Positions 10,843 to 22,066 are shown, numbered from the stretch's first letter. The stretch is DNA of 64,000 nucleotides from Gonatopus flavifemur (GCA_018340375.1 JAFFJZ010000009.1:18306501-18370500), one strand, 5' to 3'. A program made the numbers and translations. The notes: generated from the letters alone by a model not told the origin.

Positions 10843-11330
10843 CTCGGAGAATGTTCTCTTTCTTCCCTATCTTCTTTGGCTTTCCATCTTGTTTGATGAA
10901 GCTCTCTCGAGCAGCCTCCACCTGGAGATCCGACCTCGAGGCTCTTTCACCTCTGTAAGATTTTACTCGAGAGGACGCCATCATGTTGTTTTTTTTCTCA
11001 ATGAATCATAATTTCGAAATTCTAGATTTGGAAAGAGATTCAATTTCCTCGGGAATATTGAAAGATGTCAAGGAAGGTAGTTTCCCCTTGCTTTCTGTCC
11101 GTTTCTGCCGATATTCCTGACGTTGGGATGATTTAGTTCCTCTCAGTTTGTATTCTCCCTCTCGAGTAGTTTATTTCGGCCGGAAAAGAGACCCAAATCT
11201 GAGATACTCATTCTCCCCATCACGTAAAAGAACAAGCTACTACCAAGGATTGATAAGAAGGATATCAAGGACGGATCAAGAACATCCTCCCGGAACAGCC
11301 GCAATCACCCCATGGAGAGGTTATGATATG
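10843..11330 (-). mobile_element. RTE-like LINE 5' region, minus copy piece 1
   Basis: The reverse complement follows 7850-8350 of the plus-strand copy with high identity and includes the start of the endonuclease frame. It stops within a few bases of where the piece at 5129-5187 begins. Confidence 0.8.
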
Positions 11331-11388
11331 CCAACTATTTAAATGAAACTCATCTCAATGAACAGACAGACTCTGAATACACTCTCCG

Positions 11389-11420
11389 TCAGAGAGAGAG
11401 AGAGAGAGAGAGAGAGAACT
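11389..11420. repeat. (GA)n microsatellite
   Basis: About 15 uninterrupted AG repeats. Confidence 0.9.
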
Positions 11421-11997
11421 TGTTCCTCGTGAGAATGTATTCAAGTTAGTCAATATGGAATAATATAATGCCCCCAGCCTACAAACAGGATGAGCGTGAC
11501 CCAATAAGGATTTGAAACATACGGAGTTTAAAGAGAGTATCAGTTTCAACGTCTACATCTTTGAGAAGGGCAACTTCAGGATGAATTGATGGATTAGTAC
11601 CACTTCATTATTGAGGGAAGAAATGCGAGCTTATATTGAATTTTCTTTACGGAAAAATAGGTCAATTCAGAGTTTGTAGGCTGAGAGTTGAGGAATCACG
11701 ATGATCCAATAATGCGATCGTGGTATGGATGCGTGACGAGTACTTCCTAATATGATTGATACAATTCAGGTTCGCCCATTCTCGTTCACCCTTTGTGCCT
11801 ATGCTACCTGACATGATAGATTACCCTACTTTGATCTTGGATGCGTGTTGTGTGTAGGTTTCAGATTCGCTCATCTACCTTTTGAGAATAAGAACCTTTG
11901 GTTTCAGGTCCGCCTATCCACCGAGATGCCGTGAGAGAGTGGCTACATAAAGCCGTCACATCAGCTCTTTTGTATTTTGAACTACCTGTATCGATAG
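11421..11997. other. Spacer, nothing recognised
   Basis: No domain, palindrome or tandem repeat was seen between the microsatellite and the hAT-like arm. Confidence 0.35.
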
Positions 11998-13240
11998 GAG
12001 TGGTGCCAGCATTGAGTCGACCGAGTCAATTTACCCTCTCCATCGGACCATTTCTCGTCCCCACCATTGCAGCCGGGTGCACGCGCACAATGAAACCCGT
12101 ATTCATGTGATTCGGAAGCGGTCGGTTCACTTCGAGTCAGCTCGGACAATCGAGAGAGAGCGTCGGTCTTTGTCTTCTCAATGTGTTTTACGACCGGCTA
12201 AATTCGTGCAAGATCGGAAAAAGTTTGAAGCCCACCGAGAAGTTTCACCGCTTTTCCTTTGCCGAGCGACAATTTTATTGTAATCAGTATCGAACTGACT
12301 CACCTGGCGCCCCGGGCAATTCTCGGTCGGGGCCCTTCAATATTTTTTTTGTTTTTTTCCAATTGAAGAGCCAGTTCAATACTGATTATCAAATTATCAC
12401 GATGAAATATAGATTCAATGCATCTCATCATTCAATTGAATGGAATTTGGTATAAGTTAATAATTTTTCGATTATTATATATTTTTCATGAATTTTATGA
12501 GATTATTGGTTATTTTTATGACTGATTATGAAGCTTTCAAGAACCCTTATATGTATTCTATAAAAATTTTCTAATAGTTACACATTTTTTATAATTATCT
12601 CAAATCTTGATCATTTTCCAATGAATTTTATCAGAATTGTCAATCAAATGATGGTTGAAAAATTCTCGGATAGTTCGGGGATCTATGATAAATAACATGA
12701 GGTGGATTCCATAATTTGTCCTGATCAAATAATTATGTTCAGAAATGACTATGATATTACAATAAGGATAATCAAATCAACATCGGTTATCAGATGGAAT
12801 ATCGAAAGAATGAGACTGAATATTTAATTGATTGAGTGCAAATTATTTTCAATGAACTGAATAATTAGATTTGATCATTCAAATCAATATTTCATCATTT
12901 CACACACTATTAGTCTCTTTCCTTCGCTGCATCACTTCATAGAGGTGTGTATATGTGGATTCAAATACTTTGGGAACCCATAGCCTAGCGGCAGAAGACA
13001 TGGTTCTTGCAAAGAAACGGTCGAGTTCGATTCTGTGTGGAAACATTGCATTTTTTTCGTCTTTTCTGTGGTGAATAATCAAGTTTCACATCCGATCATT
13101 ATTTTTCATGTCATTACATCGTCATGTTATCAATATTCCTAATGTTTCAAAATGCAGTCCCGGATTCAACCAAGTACAGGTTCGAGTCAATTAAAAATTT
13201 CCCAAATATTCGTGTCCATGAGATGTAGAACGATTGATTC
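11998..13240 (+). mobile_element. hAT-like family, arm A (diverged copy)
   Basis: About 1.24 kb matches 39334-40593 in the same orientation. It starts GAGTGGTGCCAGCA (CAGTGATGCCAGCA in the other copy). Homology runs past the 998-bp arm into the tRNA-like segment. Identity is visibly lower than between the 39.3-kb and 50.1-kb arms, so it is older. Confidence 0.75.
12979..13045 (+). repeat. tRNA-like segment (A and B boxes), not a functional tRNA
   Basis: The A-box-like TAGCCTAGCGGC (12981-12992) and B-box-like GAGTTCGATTCT (13023-13034) have tRNA-like spacing, but no clean acceptor stem is visible. The same segment is at 40342-40408. It is best explained as a SINE-derived piece carried by the hAT-like family. 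Confidence 0.5.
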
Positions 13241-13750
13241 CAAATCTTCTAAAGAGAAAAATCAATATCACTTCGGAGAAACGTTTCTAGAAGAGTATAC
13301 TCGCGCATTTCATCAAACCCTTTGACAAATTGATGAAGAAATTTCGAAAATTCGTCTCTATGGAAAAAAGACGGATCGATCCAAAATGTTCTGAAATGGA
13401 AAATGAACAGCACTTCAGAGGAACGTTTTAAAGAAGCTTCTCGTTGATATTGTGCAATTCGCCTTCCCTGTTGATCGGAATGTTCTGAGTGGTATAAGTG
13501 TTGACGACTTTCAATGTGTATATCTGTTCCGCAACAAATTGATTCTACAAATTGCCAACGAGGTGTTTTTGCCCAAGTTATTTCGAGCATCCCGGCGTCT
13601 TATTCATGAGCGAAACTCATAAAACGGTGGAGTATGAGCGGAAAGAACAAAAAGCGTCGTGACTCAAAGGGGAAGAGTATACCACAATCAGAGGTAAAGT
13701 TTTACGTGCGAAAGCTTCTCCTGCCGGACAGGTACGATGAAGATAGTCCA
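13241..13750. other. Interior of the A/B hAT-like copy, nothing recognised
   Basis: Two imperfect direct repeats containing CTTCRGAGRAACGTTT are present near 13270 and 13415. No coding motif. Confidence 0.35.
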
Positions 13751-14690
13751 ATATCATTTCGACTCGGTTCAGAATCCAAAATGGCGCATCCAACATGGCG
13801 GACACGAATTTAAAAATCACTCGGATTCGGTTGAAACTCGTTATCCGGGGGTTTTATGGGTCGCTGATTACGAATCCGTTAACAAAATCAACAAATTCAA
13901 GGAGGTATTTGTCATCAGCGACCTCGAAAAACCTTCTGGTATTGGGTGTGAAGGAAATCCGGTGAATTTCCAATTTCTGCCTACCATAATGGATCTACCA
14001 TTCTGAATTTGGAAAAATCGACAACAGATACGTAATCAGCGACCCCAGAACCTCATGGGTACAGGATTTGAAGGAACTCCGATGAATTTTCGAAATTTGG
14101 TCAATCACAATGGTTCCACCATTCTGAATCTCGGAATTCTGACAACTAATTCGTAATCAGCGATCTGAAAACCTTTCAGAAACCAAGTTTGAAGGGAATA
14201 CGATGAAATTTTCAATTTTGGCCCACCATATTGGATTTGGAAATTTTTATAGCAGATTCGTAATCAGCGACCCCAAAAACTCGAAGATTTTCAGTTTGAA
14301 GGAAATCCGATGGATTGTTGATTTTGGTCTATCATGTTAGATGCAGAATTTTCAACTTGTCAATTTTTACCGCGGATTCGTAATCAGCGACCTCAAAACC
14401 TTTTGGGAACCGAGTCTTAAGGAAAACCGAGAAATTTCCCAAAATTGGCCCACCCTATTGGATCCGTCATTCTGAACTCGGAAATTTCCATGGCGGATTC
14501 GTAATCAGCGACCACAAAAACCCTTAGATCACCAGTTTGAAGGAAATCCGATGACCTGTCAATTTCGGTCCACCATATTAGATGCGCCATTTTGAATTTG
14601 GGAATTTTCACAACGAATTTGTAATCAGCGACCAGAAACACCTTCCTCAAAGTAATTTCGTTGGCAAATGTGAGTTTCGATTTCAAAATT
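13750..14690 (-). repeat. 120-bp tandem array (GTCGCTGATTACGAATC family)
   Basis: The word GTAATCAGCGACC recurs near 13913, 14030, 14154, 14259, 14380, 14501 and 14621, giving units of about 105-124 bp. Each unit also has a GGATCCGCCATTTTGAA-like block. Relatives lie near both ends of the Transib element and at 44440-44930. Confidence 0.8.
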
Positions 14691-15133
14691 CTCTAATTAT
14701 AACTCTCCACGAATCTTTCAACTGTATCTTCACATATTTATTTTCAAAAGAATTACGACTCATTAGGAAGTATCCATAAATGAGTATTATTCCAACATAT
14801 AAAAGTCAATAATAACACGCTGTACTGATGGTTTATCAAGTTGAAAGCGGAACTAATCCCACATGTACGACAAGGCAAGATCAAGATCATGACTTTGTGG
14901 GTTAGGCCCTTTCGAACTCTCAAACTCCCTTGGGTTAGGCCCCTGAATACTTGAAGTACTTATAAAATGAACAAGAATGCATAAATTCCGGAACAATTCA
15001 TACAGGATAACAGGATGGGTCGAATTAATTGTAAAATCACCCATGAATCTGTTGGTTTTGATGAATAAGGAGAATGAGAGCGTCCTTTCCACCTCCTGAA
15101 AAATCATTTTGATGTGGGTTAAGCCCTTTTGAA
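14691..15133. other. Spacer, nothing recognised
   Basis: A short GGGTTAGGCCC-like word recurs near 14900, 14935 and (variant) 15117. No gene was seen. Confidence 0.35.
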
Positions 15134-15302
15134 CTCTTTGGTTCTCTCTCGATCGTCCGAGCCGACTTGAAGTGAACCGACCGCTTTCGAATCACATGAA
15201 TACGGGTTCATTACGTGCGTGCACCCGGCTGCAATGGTGGGGACGAGAGAGGTCCGATGGAGAGGGTAAATCGACTCGGTCGACCAAATGCTGGCATCAC
15301 TG
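15134..15302 (-). mobile_element. hAT-like family, truncated arm B
   Basis: The reverse complement matches the first about 170 bp of the 39.3-kb arm and ends in TGCTGGCATCACTG. With arm A it brackets a 3.3-kb block. GATAG occurs immediately outside both arms, but a full 8-bp duplication is not seen. Confidence 0.7.
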
Positions 15303-15447
15303 GATAGTACCAGACTCTGCACCGTTTATTATCGTGCGAGCACTTATATCGGTACGAAGGGGGAGGGATTCGTTGGTGCCCAAGCCCCCTCATCTATGCC
15401 AGTAATGCCAGATTCGAGAACAAGACCGTTCTTACTCACACCTCATT

Positions 15448-15575
15448 GATCGCTTCCCCTTTCTCCCACCATGCGGAATAAGTCAGGCGAACGAAAGAGG
15501 AAGAGTGACTATCACTCTCTTGCTCGCCCGCCTCATTCCGCAAGATAGGAGAAAGGGGAAGCGGTCTCGGCCTCG
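15448..15575. repeat. Short palindromic MITE
   Basis: CGCTTCCCCTTTCTCC and ATGCGGAAT on the left are matched inverted on the right (ATTCCGCAAGATAGGAGAAA). Confidence 0.65.
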
Positions 15576-16747
15576 AATTCGGCATCACCGATCTATACCC
15601 GGAGAAGAATGATTCTCACCGCGCGCAACGACACAACACAAGTTTTCACCTAGCTATTCGATTTAGAACTACAAGCTGTGGTGGCACTACTGATTCTTCG
15701 GGCAACGAGAAAGTGTGTTGGCATCACCCAGTATAACGCAACGATCGGAGCGCACTCGCTTGACCGAAGACGCTACTGCGTACTCACCACGCATTGACCC
15801 GTATGATTTACCGACGGGAGTTGTAGTTTGTTTAAAAACTGTCACGGGACAAGTTTTAATACTCAGTGACTCGTCACGGTTTATTATGTCGAATTTTTAT
15901 TTATTTAATTCAAATTCTGACATTTTTCAGAAAAAATCATTCCAATTCTATTTTATTTCGATTTCAAACGAAGATTTGGGAATTATACTGAACTTTATCC
16001 CTCAAAATATTTGAACCGAAATTTCAATTTGTAAAATAATTTCATCAATTGAATTTATTCATGGAAAAAAAACTAGATATCAAAATTCGATTTCCATTTC
16101 ATTATGCTAACCAAGAATTCTTGATAGTTTTCTTATATCAACTGTATATAATCAGGATCAACTCATTCCATTTCGAAATCGACTTCTAAATTGAGTCTTT
16201 TTGAAAATCCCGGATACCGGAGGTACATCCAATTGAAATTCCTTTTGAATATCGTAAAATAATAATATCATATACAATACTATATTGAAATGACACTACT
16301 TCAATGCATTTTTTCTCATTCAATAGTCAAAAAATTATTAGTATTATTCTTCCAAGCGAAAAATTTGAATCTACAAAATTTTGACACAATTGAAGATAAA
16401 TGATACAAACACTTCCCAGTATTTTGACGTTGTTACGACTCAGTTCATCAATTCAACGGAATTGACGGGCAATATGAACATATTTCCGTATATATTCGAA
16501 TTGCATAATTGATTAATTTTACTTTCACATCCATTTTCGAAATGTTTTTTAGAAATTATACCCAAATTTAATAATAATGTCATTCAGATGAATCTTCGTT
16601 CATAACCTTTATTCTCATCAGAACCCAGGTTGTTAGACATTTATGAAACCAATTTTTGAAATTTATCTTACACAGTAAAAAGCAAAACTCACTTCCAACC
16701 TTAATATCGGCTTATTTCAAGATGCAGCCAAAACTAGCCCTACTCAA
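15576..16747. other. AT-rich spacer, nothing recognised
   Basis: The only sizeable frame (15715-16014, 99 codons) has no recognisable motif. From 15900 the sequence is very AT-rich. Confidence 0.35.
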
Positions 16748-17641
16748 GGGGCACACCTAGTGTGACCGCCTAGAAAAAAGGTGATTTTTGGGAATTTAAA
16801 AAAAAAAAACTACTGCATGAAATTCTTTAAAATTTGAAGGGTTTATTTATACATTAATAATGAATATTTAGTGAAATTTTTGGATCAAAATACTCAAATC
16901 GCAAGGAGTTATAAGGAATCTCCCGAATGGAAAAAAACAAAAGTTGCCCCACTGCTGGGGTGATTCCGGCCTTCCCGGTGGCTGAAATAAAAAAAAGTGG
17001 AAATATTATTAAACTAGAAGGTATTGTCCATACCATGAACCTCCACTTTGAAAAAAAATTGAAATCCAACAAAATGGCAGAGTTTTGAAAAAAAAATGTC
17101 GAATTTTGCTCGAAAATTAGATGATTTTTCGCCTGCCAAAATTATATTTTTCATGCAATCGAAAAACTGGAGGTTCATGGTACGGAGAAACATATACAAA
17201 ATGCGCCGAGACAAAAATTAAAGCGATCGGACGATTTGTCTTGGAGTTACAACTCCAGCAAATTTGAAAAATGTAGTTTCGAGAAAAACGCGTTTGAAGA
17301 TAAAATGATTGATTTCATTGTTATAAATAGATAAAACTCATACTTACAGCTAATCTGCTATTCCGTCATGAGTACCTTTTCGGTTTGAATATACAAGTTT
17401 TTCACTGATTTTTATGAAAATAACTCATGAAGTGTTCAGTGTAACGGTCATAGTAAATAAATGTATCTAGCTCCGAAACCCGAATTTCTGACTACTGAGC
17501 AGCTACTCTTTAAAAGGCTGTAACTCGAAAACTGCTTGAGATATTCGTTTGAAATTTTAATATGTTATTCTTGAAGGTACAAACTATCGAAATATGCAAA
17601 AAAAAATCGATTTTTTCAAAGTGTCACACTAGGTGTGCCCC
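16748..17641. mobile_element. 894-bp non-autonomous element, TTAA-type site
   Basis: A 19-bp perfect terminal inverted repeat, GGGGCACACCTAGTGTGAC. Flanks are TCAA (left) and TTAA (right), suggesting a TTAA target with one mutation, as used by piggyBac and Kolobok elements. The interior has only short A/T-rich frames and no transposase motif. Confidence 0.7.
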
Positions 17642-18653
17642 TTAAGCTGAAAGTAAGCATCGAAAACAAATGCCGACACAATGGAGAAGAGTGAATTTCA
17701 GTCAAGTTTCCGAGTAAGATGCAGCCACTTTCAGTCGGACTTTTTACAGTGTATTGAACGACAATATATGAAATCATAGGATATGTTTCATTTATCGTGT
17801 AGCATTAATTATACATCAAATTCCTCTGATGAATTGGAATACCACCAAATTTTCTGCTTTCAATAATATATCTTATGGATGATTATCTTTTGAAACAAAA
17901 TTGGATGAAATTTTTGAATTCGGAATCATTTCACTGGATCTTAGATTTTTTAGAATTTTTGTCATTAGAGATGAATTATTCCATTGATGAATATACTCGA
18001 TTGATTGATTCATGATGTGTGCCCGGGAGTGCTGGCACAGTTCAAATTTGAATTATAGATTTCATAGAATTTGAAATGTTCCATTTTTGATTGTTATAAA
18101 TCTCATTGTCGATTACACTAGTTTACAAAATGAAGAAAATTTTTCGTACATTTGATTACACTATTTTTTTTCTGGAGCATTTCGGCTCCCTGAACTCGAG
18201 AATCACAGTAAAAACTTTTTTTATGGATAAGTTTTCGAGATATGAATTTTTGAAGTTGAAAAAAAATTTTTTTCTATCGAAGTTTCACTATTAAAGGTAT
18301 ATCCCAAGTCAGAAGCGATCAATCTAATCGTGGCAGGTGTCAAAATGGACATCATCGAACTGCCTACGGATATCACTGTTGTTGATTAATCGAGTAGTTT
18401 AAGTGCAATGAATCGAAATATTTGGGAAAAATACTGTTTTTCGACAAAAATGAAGGTAAAGAAGTTACATTTTCGCCAAGGAAAAATAGAAAACTTGGAA
18501 ATATACTGCATATCAAATTTTTCACGTGAAGTGCGCTCTTTTATGAAGAGAATGATGTATTTGTGAGAGGAAATCTATGAAAGATTACAGAAGTTACGAT
18601 CGTTCATACAAGTGCCAAAATCCAACATTTTTTCAATTCCTCAAGTTTCACCT
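17642..18653. other. AT-rich spacer, nothing recognised
   Basis: No coding motif, tandem array or strong palindrome was seen before the Transib insertion site. Confidence 0.35.
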
Positions 18654-18658
18654 CATTC
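18654..18658. repeat. Target-site duplication of Transib, left copy
   Basis: CATTC immediately precedes the left CACAGTG end and is repeated exactly at 23493-23497. Five base pairs is the length known for Transib. Confidence 0.9.
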
Positions 18659-18695
18659 CACAGTGGGCCAGGTAGCTGGAAAAGTGGCCAAAATT
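18659..18695 (+). repeat. Transib left terminal inverted repeat (RSS-like)
   Basis: It begins with the exact recombination-signal heptamer CACAGTG. After 22 bases comes CCAAAATTA, which matches the nonamer ACAAAAACC at five of nine positions. Confidence 0.85.
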
Positions 18696-18720
18696 AAAAA
18701 TGTCGTCAGAATTGTTCTAA

Positions 18721-19065
18721 ACCTGGCATATAAGAGTTTTTGAGGTCGCTGATTCCGAATCTACAGTCAGATTGGGAAAATTCAACATGGCGAATCCAAT
18801 ATGGCGGGCTCAAATGTTGAAATTCTCCGAATTCCTTGAAAATTCTTTTTCAGGGGTTTCCAGGGTCGCTGATCACGGATCTGTTGCCAGATTTCGGGAA
18901 TTCAACATGACGGATTTGATATGGCGAGTTTAAATGCTCAAATTCACCGAATTTCCTGAAAATTTTTTCCTGAGGGGTTTTCAAGGTCACTGATTTCAAA
19001 TCTGTATCCAGATTTGGAAAATTCCATATAGCGGTTCCAACAAGACGAATTTTCATTTTCAAATC
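18721..19065 (+). repeat. Left subterminal 120-bp repeat units of Transib
   Basis: Three diverged units with GGTCGCTGATTCCGAATC-like cores near 18745, 18865 and 18985 and ATGGCG blocks between. Same family as the array at 13750-14690. Confidence 0.7.
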
Positions 19066-19088
19066 CATTGAATTCCCTTTCGCTCTTC

Positions 19089-19313
19089 CACAGTAAAAAA
19101 TTTTTCGTCATTGTGTAAAGTTTTAAAATTTGTGTGTTGAATATTGAACATTCTAGAGTGTTGATTCAACACAATCGTTGTGTTGACACGAACGATTGTG
19201 TTGAATCCATTTGTGTTAACACAATGATTGTGTTGAATCAACACTCGCAAATGTGGAATATTTGACACACAAATTTCAACACTTCACACAATGACGAAAA
19301 ATTTTTTACTGTG
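19089..19313. repeat. 225-bp palindromic MITE (CACAGTAAAAA family)
   Basis: The ends CACAGTAAAAAATTTTTCGT are a near-perfect inverted repeat. The interior is built of inverted GTGTTGA/TCAACAC words. Pieces of the same family are at 24290-24410, 40594-40800 and 43500-44330. Confidence 0.8.
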
Positions 19314-19764
19314 TCACTAAGAGGTTTTTGGGATCGCTGGTTTCGAATTCGATGTCAAAATTCCTCAATTAAAATGGTGAGACCTACATGATTTCCGAAG
19401 ATTTGAATTAAAATCCTGTGTTTGGTGGTGGCCAAGGTTGTTAATTCTACACATTAGGTACAAAATTTGGAATTCAAGATGATGGAATCGATATGATATC
19501 CAAAATTATTGAAATTCATGAAGTGTGCGAGAACAATGTTATTTAGAGTTTTTTAGGCTGCCAATTACGAATTATTAATGAATTTTTCGTCGAAAGTTGT
19601 CTTTTTCTTACAGAAAAAATTCTATAAGATACCTTCCAAATACACACACTTTACTTTTTTGAGGCAACGACAATTCAGTTATACAACTTGATTCACGGCT
19701 AAGATTCGCTGCAGTTATGCACCCAGGATGTGCCACAAGGAGGCTCCTAGTCCGAATTTACATC

Positions 19765-19880
19765 CCGTATTTTTTTTATTTACTTTTTTTTGTATTTTTT
19801 CTATCACTTATTTTTTGTATTTTTTTTGTCTTTTTTTCATTTTTGTCTTTTTTTTGTTTTTTTTGTGGTTTTGTTAACAT
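19765..19880. other. T-rich tract downstream of the Transib gene
   Basis: On the minus strand this is A-rich, with several AATAAA-like words, 55-170 bp after the transposase stop. It could supply the polyadenylation signal. Confidence 0.4.
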
Positions 19881-19933
19881 TTTCCAATCATTTATAATTA
19901 ATATGTATTCAATCATTATCACTCATTTCTTCA

Positions 19934-22066
19934 TCAGATAACCCCAGATTCTACCCCATCTAACAATTCATTGAAAGAATTAAATTCAGTCTGTTCCACA
20001 TCTCCTGTTTTGCACTCATCATTATCATCATCATCACTATCTCTGTCATCTATCGAAAGTAGCTGTCTGACTTCCACTGGTAATGGCAATCGTTTCCTTC
20101 TGCGAATTCGAGATATGATACTCATGTTGGATACAATTGGATCAGAGGAATCCATTATGCGATAAAACAAATCTTCCAAATTCGCTTCCCTGCTACAATG
20201 TCTACTATGGTTGAGTCTGAAACTTTTATGGTCCTCATTACGAGATTCGGATGCCTCTTCTCCAAACATACCTACTGGTAGAACACAGTATTTCATTATG
20301 TCTCCAGCATGAATTAATATCTTATGAACTGTGGATGGCATAGGGTACCATGGATAAAGGGAAATATATAATTTCGCTGTATCCATACAGAACTCTTGGA
20401 ATTTTTTTACGTTGACAGGGAGTTGGCAAGAAAGAGAAATGAGAATAATTTTAAAGTTATGCACCAACTGATAATCAATGTTCAAGCAGTCAGCGAAAAC
20501 ATCCGCATTTTGGAATGCTCTACGCGCCGTGTTTCCATCGTTAGTACTACCACTACCACCTGATTTTGGTTTATCGACTATTAGACCTAATTTATCATGT
20601 AAGGATTTTTGTATTTGAGCTTTTTGTTCTGCAAACAGCTTTTTCTGCTCATAAGTTCTGACCTGCCACTTTTTAATATTCATTCGATAGGCTATGTGCA
20701 AACAACATTCGAACAATCTAATCCATGCGTGTAACGGACTAACACCATACTGAAGTGAGTTCTGATCAAGAAGAGAAGTGTTTGTTTGCCCAAGAATATT
20801 CTCTATAATATTAAATTGTTTTGGAGTAGATTTGCAAATACGGCAGCTCTGTGAGGATTTGGTGTTTGTTAAGATTTGCAATACCTCTCCATCAATCAAA
20901 GTTAAATGCATAGAAAAATGGATTCTTATTTCATGGCCACTGCTCATCACGATACTCAAGGTATTTAATTGATCAATCTGATTTTGAATTTCCAATTTTT
21001 GGGACAGAATCACTTCCGCTGATTCTTTGATAAATTCTAATTTAATAGGACGACAAAATCTTGGAGATTGTGAAGCATTATTGTACCAAATTACCTCTCC
21101 ATTTTGGGATGTTAATTGTAAAGGAATCAGTGTGGTTGCAAAAATATTTCCATCATTTGAGCCGACATTATCTGAACCAATATTAAAACGTTGCTTATAC
21201 CTTGAATGACCACTGCTACCATCGAATCCCCAAGAACATGTTAAAACAAATTTTGATTCTGTTAATGCATATGTATCCATCACTCTCAGTAAAACTTCTT
21301 CTTGCATTTCGACTATTCGTTTACTTGTATGGTTCAATAGTGATTGAACGGAAGCCTGTGCTATATGTTCATTTATCAGAATGTCATCTCTTGGTGGTCT
21401 CGAAATATTTTTAGTTTCTCTTAAGTTATTGTAAGCTGGCCATATGTCAGCTCCGCAATTCTTAGATTCTTGACTTATAGCATTGTATGTCTCCTTTGAT
21501 AAAGATTGATCTAATAGAAAAACTAGGGCTTCTAAAGGAGTTTTCTTTATAATTGAAGACGGTGCCATATTCATTAATTTCATCACCTTAGGAGCACGAG
21601 AGGGACTTTCTGTTATTTCATTTAGTATTACCTTCACATCATTTTGTCCAGATACATTAGCTGCATGACGTGCAGCCGATAGAAGTCTTTGTGGATCATT
21701 AGCATTGGCAGCACTAATAGCTGGAACATATCGTCTTTTTGATCTATCAGACTTCTCCGTGTAATCAAGAGATTTTCTACCAGGACCTGCTACTGAGGAT
21801 CTGAATATAAAATCAGGTAAAACAAATTCAGAATCAAGCCATTTTTTATTTTTCAAAAGAAATCTATCAGTCATCCTATTTGCAGCCTCAAATTTTATAT
21901 CCCGTTTTCTTTTGATAGTTGATAATGCAAGCTTAAGACAATCTATATTTTTTTTATCAAAATCACTTACGTTTTTATTGAGCTTATTTAATATGTATGT
22001 AACAACTGAATCTTTTTTTGGTGAATTTGAAAGCAACTCAAGAATTTCTCTTTTGGTGAATTTCAT
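19934..22066 (-). CDS. Transib (RAG1-like) transposase
   Basis: An open frame of 710 codons, read from the first ATG at 22064-22066; the frame is open 11 codons further up but without an ATG. The protein aligns by eye with the RAG1 core. WGFDGSSGHS (Asp282) matches RAG1 Asp600; FIKES (Glu348) matches Glu662; LIDGEV (Asp392) matches Asp708; EASESRN (Glu607) matches Glu962. The zinc site is also kept: CRIC (Cys408, Cys411) and HKILIH (His581, His586). Other shared blocks are FCRPI, GNTARRAF and LHAWIR. The C-terminus carries an acidic DRDSDDDDNDE tail. It should bind the element's CACAGTG ends and catalyse cut-and-paste transposition. No stop or frameshift interrupts it. No RAG2-like gene is seen. 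A domesticated host gene is less likely because ends and target duplication are intact. Confidence 0.93.
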   Translation of the reverse strand: MKFTKREILELLSNSPKKDSVVTYILNKLNKNVSDFDKKNIDCLKLALSTIKRKRDIKFEAANRMTDRFLLKNKKWLDSEFVLPDFIFRSSVAGPGRKSLDYTEKSDRSKRRYVPAISAANANDPQRLLSAARHAANVSGQNDVKVILNEITESPSRAPKVMKLMNMAPSSIIKKTPLEALVFLLDQSLSKETYNAISQESKNCGADIWPAYNNLRETKNISRPPRDDILINEHIAQASVQSLLNHTSKRIVEMQEEVLLRVMDTYALTESKFVLTCSWGFDGSSGHSRYKQRFNIGSDNVGSNDGNIFATTLIPLQLTSQNGEVIWYNNASQSPRFCRPIKLEFIKESAEVILSQKLEIQNQIDQLNTLSIVMSSGHEIRIHFSMHLTLIDGEVLQILTNTKSSQSCRICKSTPKQFNIIENILGQTNTSLLDQNSLQYGVSPLHAWIRLFECCLHIAYRMNIKKWQVRTYEQKKLFAEQKAQIQKSLHDKLGLIVDKPKSGGSGSTNDGNTARRAFQNADVFADCLNIDYQLVHNFKIILISLSCQLPVNVKKFQEFCMDTAKLYISLYPWYPMPSTVHKILIHAGDIMKYCVLPVGMFGEEASESRNEDHKSFRLNHSRHCSREANLEDLFYRIMDSSDPIVSNMSIISRIRRRKRLPLPVEVRQLLSIDDRDSDDDDNDECKTGDVEQTEFNSFNELLDGVESGVI

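Noticed and set aside
11990..15310. Clean 8-bp duplication around the A/B copy
   Set aside because: ATCGATAG and GATAGTAC share only GATAG; I did not count this as a target duplication.
15715..16014. 99-codon frame near a TTGGCATCAC word that resembles the hAT-like end
   Set aside because: Only about ten bases match the hAT-like end and no arm follows; the frame has no motif.
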